Assembly: GCA_028335825.1 (NCBI GenBank)
Contig: JAIOKI010000006.1
Coordinates: 248,001 to 312,000 of the forward strand
Direction: 5' to 3'
Source of the DNA: Nosema muscidifuracis
Lineage: Eukaryota > Microsporidia > Nosematidae
DNA length: 64,000 nucleotides
The notes beneath the pieces were generated by a model, which saw only the letters and a program-made list of their open reading frames with translations, did not search any database and was not told the DNA's origin. Below are positions 1-9,562 of this stretch, one piece after another. Made by a program: the position numbers and the translations under genes. The stretch's first letter is position 1; each line of letters opens with the position of its first letter.

Positions 1-930
1 TTTAAGTATGCCTGTTTTAGGAATAGGAACTGTTTTAATATGGAAGTGGTTATAAAGAAGATTTTTATATCATAAAGTATTCTATTAGTGGATTATTCAG
101 CTCTCTACTAAATTCAATTAAAAATGTAATAATATTTAAAAGGGGAATTTTAATTAAAAATTGAAAGAAATGATTTTTTAAAAATATCTAACAAAATTAA
201 AAATAATAAATTTCAACAACAACAATTATTCAGTATACATGAATATTATTATTATGCAATAAATATATTTTAAATAAAACAATTTATTAATATACATGAA
301 TATTATTTTTATGCAACTGACATATTTAAAATGTCATAAATGTTGAATAAAAAAAAATTAATTTTAAAAATACAATTTATGCTATAATAAATGATTAATT
401 TCATAAATATCAAATAAATGATTCATTTTAAAAATATCAAATAGAAATAAATTATTAAAATAGAAATAGTTAATGTCAAATAAAAATAAATGATTAAAAT
501 AGAAATGATTCATTTTAAAAATATCAAATAAAAATAAATTATTAAAATAGAAATAATTAATTTCAAATAGAAATGATTCATTTTAAAAATATCAAATAAA
601 AATAAATGACTAAAATAGAAATAATTGATTTTAAAATATCAGATAAAAATAATTAATGTCAAATATAAATAATTAATGTCAAACAGAAATGATTTAAAAT
701 AAAAATAAATGATATCAAATAGAAATGATTTAAAAAAGAAATAAATGATATCAAATAGAAATGATGTTAAATAGAAATGATATCAAATAGTAATGATTAA
801 AATAAAAATAATTAATTTACATAAATATCATTTTATGCTATAATAAAATATACATCAATAAAAAAACTTATTTTTAATAAAATTGTTATTTTTTAATAAA
901 TATTAAACTTTTTAAGCCCTGCCTTAAAGA
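1..930. other. AT-rich spacer with short direct repeats
   Basis: No gene can be supported here. The first 55 bases could be the last 18 codons of a gene running in from the left on the plus strand (a hydrophobic tail ending in TAA at 53-55), but this is too short to judge. From about 400 to 810 the sequence is built of imperfect direct repeats of phrases such as 'aaatagaaatgatt', 'aaaatatcaaataaaaa' and 'aaataattaatgtcaaa', which looks like replication slippage. A CCC-type start signal (917-919) closes the spacer just before the next gene. Confidence 0.5.
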
Positions 931-2577
931 ATGTTAGATCTAATTTTTAGTAAAAGATATTTAAGAAGAAAATTAGTTTTAATAACAAGTATATTAACAA
1001 TGGTACTACACTTCTACAGTAGAAGTATTAAACAAGTAAAATATATAGTAGAGAAGAAAGAGGTTCAACCAAAGATATTAACAAAATCTGAATGGAAAAG
1101 GATTCCTCCTATCAGACATCCAATACCAACTCTTCCTAATACTTCTAATAATAATTTTTTATTAAACACTGATCAACTCATTTCAGATGTAGAAAATTCA
1201 AGAAACAGGAGAACAATAATTAATCCACCAAGTTTATCTAATAACCAATTAAAAGAAGAAGTTAAGAATCAATGGTATTTTTATACTAAGATATCTGAAT
1301 GGGTAGATTATATTTATAATAGTGGATTTGTTAAAGGAATATCAGAAAAAGGATTTATTCAATATTTTAAACATCTGATAAAAAATTCATTACCAGATAA
1401 TATTTTATTTAAAATTTTAAGATTTCTTTGTAATTGTTTTTATGAAGGTTGTTTAAAACAATCAGTAAATTGGAGTAAAGAAATTAAGAATTATGTTAGT
1501 AATGTGTGTCATAAAGGATGGAATATATCTAAAGAATATTTTAATAAATTTAAAACATTTATAACAGGATCAGAAAAAAAAGAAGAGAACGACTCAACGG
1601 ATAGTAAAGTTGGAAGTTATTTTTCTTCTATTAAAGATAAGTTTTCAAATATATTTTTTTGGAAGAATGAAAATGTAGGAAATAATCAAATTGAAGATAA
1701 TAAGATTGATAATAATATCATAGTAGAAGGTAATAAGATTGATAATAGTATCATAGTAGAAAGTAATAATAATAAAAGGACTGTTGTATTAGAAGGTAAT
1801 AATCAGAAATCATTTCTCAGTTGGTTATATAGTATCATAATAGATACTCCTATAAGATTATATTATAAGATGGTTGGAAAAAAAGATATACCAAAAATAG
1901 AAGGAAATAATAAAATTGAAGGTAATAAGATTGATAATAATATCATAGTAGAAGGTAATAATAAGAAGTCATTTCTCAGTTGGTTGTATAGTATCATAAT
2001 AGATACTCCTATGAAATTATATTATAAGATGGTTGGAAAAAAAGATATACCAGAAATAGAAGGAAATAATAAAATTGAAGATAATACGATTAATATAGTA
2101 GAGGGAAATAAATTAAAAAATCAAATTGAAGACAATACTAATATAAATAGTCAAATTGAAGATAATAAAAATGGATGGTATTATAGATTTGGACTTGATC
2201 GAGTATACGATTTTTTAAAATCCCCAATTGAAAATATTAAGAATTTTTTTAAATCAAAGAAAGAAAAAAATATCTTAGACTTAAATAATAATCAAAATAT
2301 AATTGAGAATACTCCTATAATTGAAGAAGTAGAATCTAATATAGAAGAATCAATAAGATCAGAGGAAAATAATGATCCTATAATTGAAGAAGTAGAATCT
2401 ATTACAGAAGAACCAATAAGATCAAAAGAAAATCTTCCATTTGATCTTATTAATAAAATGGAAGAATTAGAATCAAAAAAAGAATGGTATGATCCTAATG
2501 AAGATTCTGAAGAAAAATGGTTCGATGCTATTGAAGGTTCTGAAGAACAGTGGAAGAACTTTCAAGAAGAGTTGTAA
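931..2577 (+). CDS. Repeat-containing protein of unknown function with N-terminal signal anchor
   Basis: I do not recognise this 548-residue protein. A short basic N-terminus is followed by a hydrophobic stretch (about residues 15-27), fitting a signal anchor or uncleaved signal peptide, so it may enter the secretory route. The middle holds internal repeats: a unit with the core FLSWLYSIIIDTP and then YYKMVGKKDIP occurs twice, 53 residues apart (DNA from 1810 and 1969), between Asn/Ile-rich links of the type 'EGNKIDNNIIVE' repeated many times. The C-terminus is acidic with two copies of an IIEEVES motif and three Trp-containing short repeats near the end. The start is supported by a GCCCT signal at 916-920. 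Composition and repeats suggest a fast-evolving, lineage-specific protein; a host-facing role is inference only. Confidence 0.75.
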   Translation: MLDLIFSKRYLRRKLVLITSILTMVLHFYSRSIKQVKYIVEKKEVQPKILTKSEWKRIPPIRHPIPTLPNTSNNNFLLNTDQLISDVENSRNRRTIINPPSLSNNQLKEEVKNQWYFYTKISEWVDYIYNSGFVKGISEKGFIQYFKHLIKNSLPDNILFKILRFLCNCFYEGCLKQSVNWSKEIKNYVSNVCHKGWNISKEYFNKFKTFITGSEKKEENDSTDSKVGSYFSSIKDKFSNIFFWKNENVGNNQIEDNKIDNNIIVEGNKIDNSIIVESNNNKRTVVLEGNNQKSFLSWLYSIIIDTPIRLYYKMVGKKDIPKIEGNNKIEGNKIDNNIIVEGNNKKSFLSWLYSIIIDTPMKLYYKMVGKKDIPEIEGNNKIEDNTINIVEGNKLKNQIEDNTNINSQIEDNKNGWYYRFGLDRVYDFLKSPIENIKNFFKSKKEKNILDLNNNQNIIENTPIIEEVESNIEESIRSEENNDPIIEEVESITEEPIRSKENLPFDLINKMEELESKKEWYDPNEDSEEKWFDAIEGSEEQWKNFQEEL

Positions 2578-2833
2578 ATATTATTAAGAAAATTTATTCT
2601 TTTTTCTAATTTATTAAATGTGTAATTTATTTTTAATATTATAAAATATATCTTATATAAATTAAATCTATTATATATTAATTATAATCTCTTATATTTT
2701 AATTATATCTTTTTATCTATTATATATCAATAATATATTAATTATAACTTTTTATTTACATATCTATTATAACTTATTATAACTTTTTATTTACATATCT
2801 ATTATAACTTATTATATTTTTTACCCTTCCGTT

Positions 2834-4084
2834 ATGCGAATCATAGTTAAAAATCTTCCAAAATTTATAGAGAAATCTCAAATAGAAAAAGAATTTAGTT
2901 TGTATGGTAAAATAACTGATATTTACATGTTATTAGATAATAATAGATCATTTAGAAGAGTTTGTTATATTGGTTATTCTTCTGATACTAATATAGATTT
3001 AGTTATAAAAAAAATGAATAATTCTTATATACACAATCATAAAATACAAGTAGAAAGAAGCATATTTGATAAGAAAATAATAACAGAATCTGATGAAAGA
3101 GTAATTAAATATACTAACAAAATTTTAATTAAAAATTTACAAGGGTTATTATTAGAAGATATTAAAGATGAATTATCTAATTATGGAATAATTAAGAATA
3201 TAACTATGAATGGAGAAGGAAGAATTCTTCTTGAATATAAAGATGTAAATGATACAATTAAAGTTTATAAAGAAGTTTCTACTATATGTGGTAGATTAAT
3301 TAAAATGAGTCCTTATAAAGAAAATAATAATAATAATATAACGTATTATAACACATTATTTTTTAATTTTGAGTCAGTTATAAAACGTACATGTGAAAAT
3401 GAGAGACTTAATAAGAATGAAGTAGTAGATTTACATGATAAAGATTTAGGAACTAAAATATCTCTTTTAGAGACTAATCTAGTAAATGAAACTGATAAGT
3501 TTCTTAAGAAGAATAATATATATTTAGATAGAATAACTGATAAGAAGAATAAAAAAGTATTAATAGTAAGGAATATAGAAATAAATAAAGTTCTTGATTT
3601 TGTAAATTATAAATGTAAGATGGAAGCTTCTCCTAGTAAAAATCTTGTATTACTAAAGTTTAAGAATGAAGAAGATGCATATAAATGTTATAAGAGTATA
3701 AATTTAAGAAGATTTAATGATAGTGTTATATACTGTGAATATGCACCTTTAACTGATAAGGGTGAAATTAATGAAAATATTCATTCTAATGATGAAGAAC
3801 ATTCCGATGATGGTAGACATTTGAAAGAAAATGATATGATAAATAATAAATTACTAATAAAAAATGTACCTTTCCAAGCTACTCAAAAAGATATTGCTAA
3901 TCTTTTTAAGAAGAAGTTTAGAATACAAGGAATAAGACTTCCTATTAAAAGAGATGGTACACCAAGAGGATTTGCATTTATTACATTTGAAAATAAAAAG
4001 AGTTTAATGGAAGCTATAGAATATTTTGGGAAGAGTACACATTTATATGGAAGAAGATTAGTATTGGAAGTAGCTAAAGAATAA
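2834..4084 (+). CDS. MRD1: Multi-RRM RNA-binding protein, Mrd1/RBM19 family
   Basis: The 416-residue protein carries at least four RNA-recognition motifs. RRM1 starts at residue 2 (RIIVKNLPKFI), a second is near 105-165 (ILIKNLQG), a third, diverged one is near 245-303 and ends in the RRFNDSVIYCEYAPL element that matches the 'KFKDVPLYLEWAP' type of Mrd1, and the last is at about 338-416 (LLIKNVPFQATQKDI, then GFAFITFE and YGRRLVLEVAKE). Known members bind the 35S pre-rRNA and U3 snoRNA in the nucleolus and are needed for early 18S cleavages. Yeast Mrd1 is about twice as long, so this is a reduced form. The start follows a CCC signal at 2824-2826. Confidence 0.85.
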   Translation: MRIIVKNLPKFIEKSQIEKEFSLYGKITDIYMLLDNNRSFRRVCYIGYSSDTNIDLVIKKMNNSYIHNHKIQVERSIFDKKIITESDERVIKYTNKILIKNLQGLLLEDIKDELSNYGIIKNITMNGEGRILLEYKDVNDTIKVYKEVSTICGRLIKMSPYKENNNNNITYYNTLFFNFESVIKRTCENERLNKNEVVDLHDKDLGTKISLLETNLVNETDKFLKKNNIYLDRITDKKNKKVLIVRNIEINKVLDFVNYKCKMEASPSKNLVLLKFKNEEDAYKCYKSINLRRFNDSVIYCEYAPLTDKGEINENIHSNDEEHSDDGRHLKENDMINNKLLIKNVPFQATQKDIANLFKKKFRIQGIRLPIKRDGTPRGFAFITFENKKSLMEAIEYFGKSTHLYGRRLVLEVAKE

Positions 4085-4350
4085 AAAAAAAATAATTTAA
4101 AAAACATTTCAAATAAAGATTTATGAATAATTTTTTAAATAACATTTTAAATAAAGATTTATGAATAACTTATTATTAATTAATATTTTAAATTAAATAG
4201 CATTTCAAATAACTTATTATTAATTAAATCCATAATCTAATATTTCAATATAAATAAACATTTTAACAAAAAATCCATAAATAAATATTTCAATATAAAT
4301 AAAATTTTAACAAAAAATCCATAATCTAACATTTCAATATAAATAAACAT
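4085..4350. repeat. Short direct repeats between MRD1 and AOS1-like gene
   Basis: The space between the two convergent genes holds imperfect repeats of 'aacattttaaataaagatttatgaata' type and of 'aaatccataatctaacatttcaatataaataaa' type. Nothing else is visible. Confidence 0.5.
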
Positions 4351-4866
4351 TTAATTAAAAACTATATAAATAAAATTATTTAATGAGAATTCTTCTTCAT
4401 ATCTCTGATTCTGTAATTCTTTAATAAATTCCTGTACAATAATTCCTCCTAATAAACAATCTTTAACTTTATCATAGGACATATTTTTCCCTTTACAAAT
4501 ACCCCATCCTTTTTTATATTCATAATGATCTGTACATACAAATATAAAATCTTTATCTTTACACACCAATAAAGAATTTTTACATTTGCTAATTACAAAT
4601 ACTTTATCAGATATTTCAGGACATTCTTCTAATAAATTAACTTTTGGATTTATTTCTTTTATACTGTTAGGTACTAATTTATTGAATGAAGATATTGTAA
4701 GATTATCAGCATATATTTCATTAACTCCTAATAAAACAATATTTTTTAATATTTCTCCACTTATATATCCTGTAGTATCAGATAAGATTGATATTCTAAT
4801 TTTTTCTAATTTATTCTGTACATCTTTACCAAATAATCTGATCTGTCTATCATATTTTAAATCCAT
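4351..4866 (-). CDS. AOS1: Miniature SUMO-activating enzyme subunit, Aos1/SAE1-like
   Basis: This 171-residue protein opens with YDRQIRLFGKDVQNKL, the diagnostic N-terminal motif of ThiF/E1-type proteins and closest in feel to Aos1, and continues with a Rossmann-like stretch ending in ILKNIVLLGV. The usual glycine-rich nucleotide loop is weak here (SDTTGYISGE). The C-terminal part has LLGGIIVQEFIKELQ followed by NNFIYIVFN, which matches the end of Aos1, where it packs on Uba2. Family members have about 300-350 residues, so the middle is largely missing. In known systems Aos1 does not carry the catalytic cysteine but completes the adenylation fold with Uba2. The start ATG follows TCCCATA directly. 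It could also be a NEDD8/Urm1-type relative. Confidence 0.6.
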   Translation of the reverse strand: MDLKYDRQIRLFGKDVQNKLEKIRISILSDTTGYISGEILKNIVLLGVNEIYADNLTISSFNKLVPNSIKEINPKVNLLEECPEISDKVFVISKCKNSLLVCKDKDFIFVCTDHYEYKKGWGICKGKNMSYDKVKDCLLGGIIVQEFIKELQNQRYEEEFSLNNFIYIVFN

Positions 4867-4879
4867 TATGGGATAAGAA

Positions 4880-5045
4880 GAATTATTTTTTATAAAATTT
4901 CTTCATATAGATAATTTCTATTTATATAATTTCTTCATATGATAATTTCTATTTATTTATATAATTTCTTCATATAGATAATATTAATTTATAAAATTTC
5001 TTCATATAGATAATTTCTATTTATTTATATATAGATCCTTTATAT
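4880..5045. repeat. Direct repeats upstream of the 99-residue gene
   Basis: Four imperfect copies of a unit of the type 'aatttcttcatatagata' plus 'atttctatttatttatat' fill the space between two divergent genes. It looks like slippage expansion; no regulatory site other than the CCCCC start signal at about 5100 is recognisable. Confidence 0.55.
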
Positions 5046-5106
5046 AGATAATATCTAGTTTAAAATGAATAATGTTTAGTTCAATATTTAATAAAAAAAC
5101 CCCCTC

Positions 5107-5406
5107 ATGGAAGATAAAAAATCTCAAAAATATAATGAAAAAATTATCACTAAAAATTTCTTAACTTCTTCTAATGGAATATCTTTCTTATCAGATAATA
5201 TGAAAGATTATTATAATGGGGATGTAGAATTCCCTGAAGATATTCGTAGAGATATTTCTAATATTATTGATTATTTTTTAGCTTGGTCTACTAAATTTCC
5301 ATTACGACGTGCTGATAAATGTACGAAATATGAATTTATCAAATTTATTGAAGAATGGTGTGATAAAAATGATATGATTGATGTATTTTCTTTTTTATAT
5401 GATTGA
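5107..5406 (+). CDS. Small protein of unknown function (99 aa)
   Basis: I do not recognise this protein. It is acidic, predicted mostly helical, has no membrane segment, and ends in an aromatic-rich stretch (FIEEWCDKNDMIDVFSFLYD). A central FPLRRADKC motif is preceded by a helix with LAWSTKF. The strong CCCCC signal just upstream of the ATG, the uninterrupted frame and the ordinary codon use argue that it is a real gene. Confidence 0.65.
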   Translation: MEDKKSQKYNEKIITKNFLTSSNGISFLSDNMKDYYNGDVEFPEDIRRDISNIIDYFLAWSTKFPLRRADKCTKYEFIKFIEEWCDKNDMIDVFSFLYD

Positions 5407-5673
5407 TATGACGTATAACATTTATTTATAATATAAACCTTTATTAAAATATATTTTTAATATAAACACTATTAAAATATATCTTCATTTAATTATATTT
5501 CTAAAATATATTTTTAATATAAAACATTATTAAAATATATTCATAATATAAAACATTAAAATATATTTTTAATATATCTCCATTTAAATATAATTATAAA
5601 ACATTAAAATATAAATTAATTTATCTTCCTATAAAATCCTTTTATGCTTAAAAAAAATTTTTTTTACCCTTTA

Positions 5674-7098
5674 ATGTTAAAAATTTATAACAGCTTAACA
5701 AAATCTTTAGAAGAATTTAAACCAATTGATCCAAACGAAATAAAGATATATATATGTGGTCCCACTGTATACGATTATTCTCATATAGGACATGCTCGTA
5801 CATACGTAACATTTGATGTTATACGTAATATTTTAGAAAAATATTATAACTATAATGTAACATTCGTAATGAATATAACTGACATTGATGATAAAATAAT
5901 TATTAAAAGTAAAGAAATAGGTGTTAGTATAGAAAATATTACTGAGAAATTTACTAAAGAATTCCTTGAAGATATGTCTCTTCTTAATGTACGTAAACCT
6001 ACTGTATTAACTAAAGTAACTGATTATGTAGATCATATAAAAAATTTTATAGATAAACTTATTGAAAATGAGTATGCTTATATTAGTAATGGTAGTGTAT
6101 ATTTTGATACAGAATTATATAAGAAATCTTATAAATATCCTATTTTTAAAGAAGAGACTGAAAGTTTACCTAGTGAAAATTCCGATAAAAAATCTTTAGC
6201 TGATTTTGCTTTATGGAAAAAGACTAAGGAAGGTGAAATAGGATATTCTTATAGAGGATCTAAAGGTAGACCTGGTTGGCATATTGAATGTAGTGTAATG
6301 TCTAATGATATATTAGGAGATCGTATAGATATTCATGCAGGAGGTATTGATCTTAAATTTCCTCATCATGAAAATGAAATAGCTCAATGTCAAGCTTTTT
6401 ATAAGAAAAGCCAATGGGTTAATTATTTTATGCACACTGGTCATTTAAATATTAATGGATTAAAAATGTCAAAATCTCTTAAAAATTTTACTACTATAAA
6501 AAGTATATTAGAAAGATGTACACCAATCCAATTAAGAATTTTATTTTTATATCATCATTGGAATAAAGATATGAATTATGAAGAAGAACAAATTAAATTT
6601 GCAGAGAATGTTGAAAAGAAATTATTTAATTTTATTATGTACGTAGATTCATTTAATCAAGAAAATGATAATTTAAAGAATAATGAAGATGATAAAGATA
6701 TATTAAAGAAAATTAAGGAGTGTAATAAAATAGTAGATGAATCTTTTTCTAATAATTTTGATACTTCTTCTGTAATTAAATCTTTAATAGATCTTGTTAC
6801 ATATACTAATATAAGAATAAATAAAGTAAAATATTTTACTTTAGTACAAGTAAGAGATTTTCTTAAAAGAATTATGGATATTTTAGGTATTCAAAAACCT
6901 ATTAAAGTAGTTAGTGAAGATTCAGAAAAATTAGCAGAAATTATTAATGATTTTAGGAATAACGTAAGAAATGTAGCTAAGAAATGTTCAAATAAACAAG
7001 GATTATTTGAATTATGTGATGACGTAAGGAATAAATTGAAAGATATTGGATATTCAATTGAAGATAGTGATTTAGTATCTATGATAAAAAAATTATAA
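5674..7098 (+). CDS. Cysteinyl-tRNA synthetase (class I)
   Basis: The enzyme charges tRNA-Cys with cysteine, using ATP. The class I signatures are clear: the zinc cysteine and nucleotide site in ICGPTVYDYSHIGHART (HIGH at residues 37-40), the active-site strands GRPGWHIECSVMS and HAGGIDLKFPHHENE with zinc-binding Cys/His residues, and the KMSKS loop (LKMSKSLKNF). The C-terminal helical anticodon-binding part is short. An in-frame ATG lies 30 bases upstream at 5644, but the TACCCTTTA signal stands directly before the ATG at 5674, so I choose that one (474 aa). No targeting peptide is expected, since microsporidia lack a mitochondrial genome. Confidence 0.92.
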   Translation: MLKIYNSLTKSLEEFKPIDPNEIKIYICGPTVYDYSHIGHARTYVTFDVIRNILEKYYNYNVTFVMNITDIDDKIIIKSKEIGVSIENITEKFTKEFLEDMSLLNVRKPTVLTKVTDYVDHIKNFIDKLIENEYAYISNGSVYFDTELYKKSYKYPIFKEETESLPSENSDKKSLADFALWKKTKEGEIGYSYRGSKGRPGWHIECSVMSNDILGDRIDIHAGGIDLKFPHHENEIAQCQAFYKKSQWVNYFMHTGHLNINGLKMSKSLKNFTTIKSILERCTPIQLRILFLYHHWNKDMNYEEEQIKFAENVEKKLFNFIMYVDSFNQENDNLKNNEDDKDILKKIKECNKIVDESFSNNFDTSSVIKSLIDLVTYTNIRINKVKYFTLVQVRDFLKRIMDILGIQKPIKVVSEDSEKLAEIINDFRNNVRNVAKKCSNKQGLFELCDDVRNKLKDIGYSIEDSDLVSMIKKL

Positions 7099-7484
7099 TT
7101 AAATATCTTTTATTAATTATTTTTATAAAAGTATTATTATAATTATTTTATAATTATTTTATAATTATTTTTATAAAAGTATTATTATTATATAATCAAC
7201 TATAATTATTCTTTAATTATTTTATAATCATTATATAATCTTCCTTTACAAATTCTATTATAAAAATCAACCATTTTATAATCAACTATTATAAAAATCA
7301 ACCTTTACAAACTCCTTTTAAAATAATAAACCTTTACAAATCCCTATTAAAATAATAAACCTTTACAAATACCCATTAAAATAATAAACCTTTACAAATC
7401 CCTATTAAAATATTCAACTATTATAAAATAAACACCTCCATTTTAACGTTATATCTACAATTAAATATTTTTTTATACCCTCAT
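7099..7484. repeat. Spacer with ~30-bp direct repeats
   Basis: The 386-bp spacer contains, from about 7260 to 7430, four or more imperfect tandem copies of a unit of the type 'aataaacctttacaaat' plus 'ccctattaaaat'. The first half repeats 'ttataattattttataaaagta'. No gene or RNA is seen. Confidence 0.6.
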
Positions 7485-8816
7485 ATGAATATCACTAAGA
7501 AAGAAAGACTAGGCTTATCAATTACTCTAATAGAATTAATCTTCTTAACTTGTATATTTAGTAAAGTAGTTAACTCTCATATAAAAATATTCTATAATCC
7601 TTTTGATTTATTCCAGATATTCTATAAACCTAGTACAATATTTTACATAATATCTTTAACTATACATGTCATAATAAGATATCTAATAAGAAGAAGATCT
7701 TTAAATATTCTCCTTATGATTTCTTTATATACAATATCTTCATTACTTTTTAATACTAATTTCCCTAATAATACAAGATTCTTATTAGATAATCTTTCTA
7801 TAAATATTAACTTCCTTATTACATTTATAATATCTTTTGTATCAGCTACTCTTCTTACTTACAGATCTAATTGTTCTACTTTAGGATATACAGATACAGA
7901 AGGAATATTTAAATATTATAAGAATGTATATAAAAATATGTGTACATACGTCATTAATGTATGGTTTATAGATTTATTATTCAGTTATGGATTTATTATA
8001 ATATATTATCTTATATTAAGACATTTAATTAATATTTTATTATTTATTATTAGAATAAATATAAGATATTCATCAATTCTTAGTATATTCAATCATATAA
8101 TATTTACTAATGTATCTATGTTAATATATTATGGTATATTAGAATTTTTAGATAGATTATTAATTTATAACTTATCTATAAAATTTAAAGATTTGCATAG
8201 ATTTCAAACGGTTTCTCAAAATGATAAATTCGTTATGAGATATATTTTTTATAATGTATCAGGATTATCTTATAAATATAGTTATGTACTTAATAATATA
8301 TCAAGGAGTAAAAAAGATTTACAAAATCTTTTATCTTATATAGAATATGAATGTAAAGAAGTAAAAGAAATATTAAAAGAAATGAAAGAAGAAAATAGAA
8401 TATTAGATAATAAGATGTATATGACTGTACCTCAAGTTAGTAATATGAATAATATGATATATAGTGATGTTAATAATATGACTAAACAATCTAATTATAT
8501 GAATAATATAAATAATATGACTAAACCTAATTATATAAATAAGATAAAAAAATATAAGAATTATAATTTAATAGATAAATTTATTTATAAGATGATATAT
8601 AAATATAAAATATTTAATTTAAAAACTAAATTTAATATGTCTATTAAATATATGGAAGATATTAACAAATATATGAATTTCTTAATAAAACACAGGGATT
8701 ATTTTTTATTACTGAGAGATTTAAGTGAGAGATGGATGGATATTTATAAAGATTTAGTGGATGAGATAAGAGATGTAGAAGAGAAATGTGGTATTGATTT
8801 GAAAATTAAAATATAA
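7485..8816 (+). CDS. Six-TM membrane protein with soluble C-terminal half; Ndc1-like layout
   Basis: The 443-residue protein has about six hydrophobic membrane segments in its first half (near residues 11-29, 49-66, 72-90, 106-124, 160-190 and 200-222), then a soluble C-terminal half with a charged coiled-coil stretch (about 285-320, rich in K and E) and an Asn/Met-rich linker (NNMTKPNYINK type repeats). This topology of six membrane helices and a cytosolic tail is that of the nuclear-pore and spindle-pole anchor Ndc1, but I see no decisive motif, so the assignment is a suggestion only. The start is supported by TACCCTCAT directly before the ATG. Confidence 0.6.
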   Translation: MNITKKERLGLSITLIELIFLTCIFSKVVNSHIKIFYNPFDLFQIFYKPSTIFYIISLTIHVIIRYLIRRRSLNILLMISLYTISSLLFNTNFPNNTRFLLDNLSININFLITFIISFVSATLLTYRSNCSTLGYTDTEGIFKYYKNVYKNMCTYVINVWFIDLLFSYGFIIIYYLILRHLINILLFIIRINIRYSSILSIFNHIIFTNVSMLIYYGILEFLDRLLIYNLSIKFKDLHRFQTVSQNDKFVMRYIFYNVSGLSYKYSYVLNNISRSKKDLQNLLSYIEYECKEVKEILKEMKEENRILDNKMYMTVPQVSNMNNMIYSDVNNMTKQSNYMNNINNMTKPNYINKIKKYKNYNLIDKFIYKMIYKYKIFNLKTKFNMSIKYMEDINKYMNFLIKHRDYFLLLRDLSERWMDIYKDLVDEIRDVEEKCGIDLKIKI

Positions 8817-9293
8817 GAAAATGAATTGTTTTTATTTATTTTTATATTACATTATTTTTATTTAATTTTATAATTTAATTTATGGTATATTGTTTTTATA
8901 TTACATTGTTTTTATTTAATTCTATAATACAATGACTTTGTAATACATTAATTTAATTTAATTTAAATTATTCTTGTAACACTTCTCAATAATTTACCTT
9001 TAACACATCAACTATAAATTGTATAAAGATTTCCTTCTTCTAGTATTCTCATATGTAATAAAAAAGAAATATTTTTAATAATATTTTTCATTCCTGTGAA
9101 GAGACAGATAATTAAAGATCACTTACATAAATCTTATTTATTCCGTATATAAGTTTACAAACAATAATAAAAATAATTCTATAAGAAATAGAAAATCTAT
9201 TAATTAAAAAACAATTAACATTTTAAAGATATTTTTTTATTTAAAAAGATACATCTTTAAAAATATTAGAATCTAAAAAAGATTAAATTAGTG
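8817..9293. other. Spacer before the snoRNA
   Basis: AT-rich, no open frame of note. One slightly less AT-rich patch at about 9091-9135 (with 'cctgtgaagagacagata') is not explained; it does not match tRNA, U6 or other RNAs I can recognise. Confidence 0.4.
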
Positions 9294-9356
9294 GAAGTCA
9301 GAATTAAGCTTGCTCATCAGTTTTCAGTCTGGGGCGGCAAAAATCATCATTCTTCG
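9294..9356 (-). ncRNA. C/D-box snoRNA, U31/snR67-like 2'-O-methylation guide
   Basis: Read on the minus strand this 63-nt stretch has every part of a C/D snoRNA in the right order. There is a 4-bp terminal stem (GAAG at 9355-9352 with CTTC at 9297-9294), box C ATGATGA (9350-9344), box D' CTGA (9327-9324), box C' TGATGA (9319-9314) and box D CTGA (9301-9298). The element before box D' (GCCGCCCCAGA) can pair over 11 bp, with one G-U, with the LSU rRNA stretch CTGGGGCGGTA (56688-56698, and 36267-36277 in the other arm). By the +5 rule the methylated base is the G at 56691 (36274 in the left copy). Human U31 and yeast snR67 use the same ACCGCCCCAG guide for the equivalent LSU guanosine. The element before box D has no clear target. 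Confidence 0.82.
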
Positions 9357-9562
9357 AGGGGGTAATTCAAAATTTTTATTTATAGAAAAATATTAAAAAA
9401 ATGAAAAATATAAATTTGTTAAATCAGTGTTATATGAAATTCTAAATAAATTTTATTTTTTTATCTATTATGAAAAATATTAAAAAAAATTAAAGATATA
9501 AAATTTATTTTTTTATCAAGTATATGTCTTTTATTAAATTATTACTCAAAATATTCCCCTTA

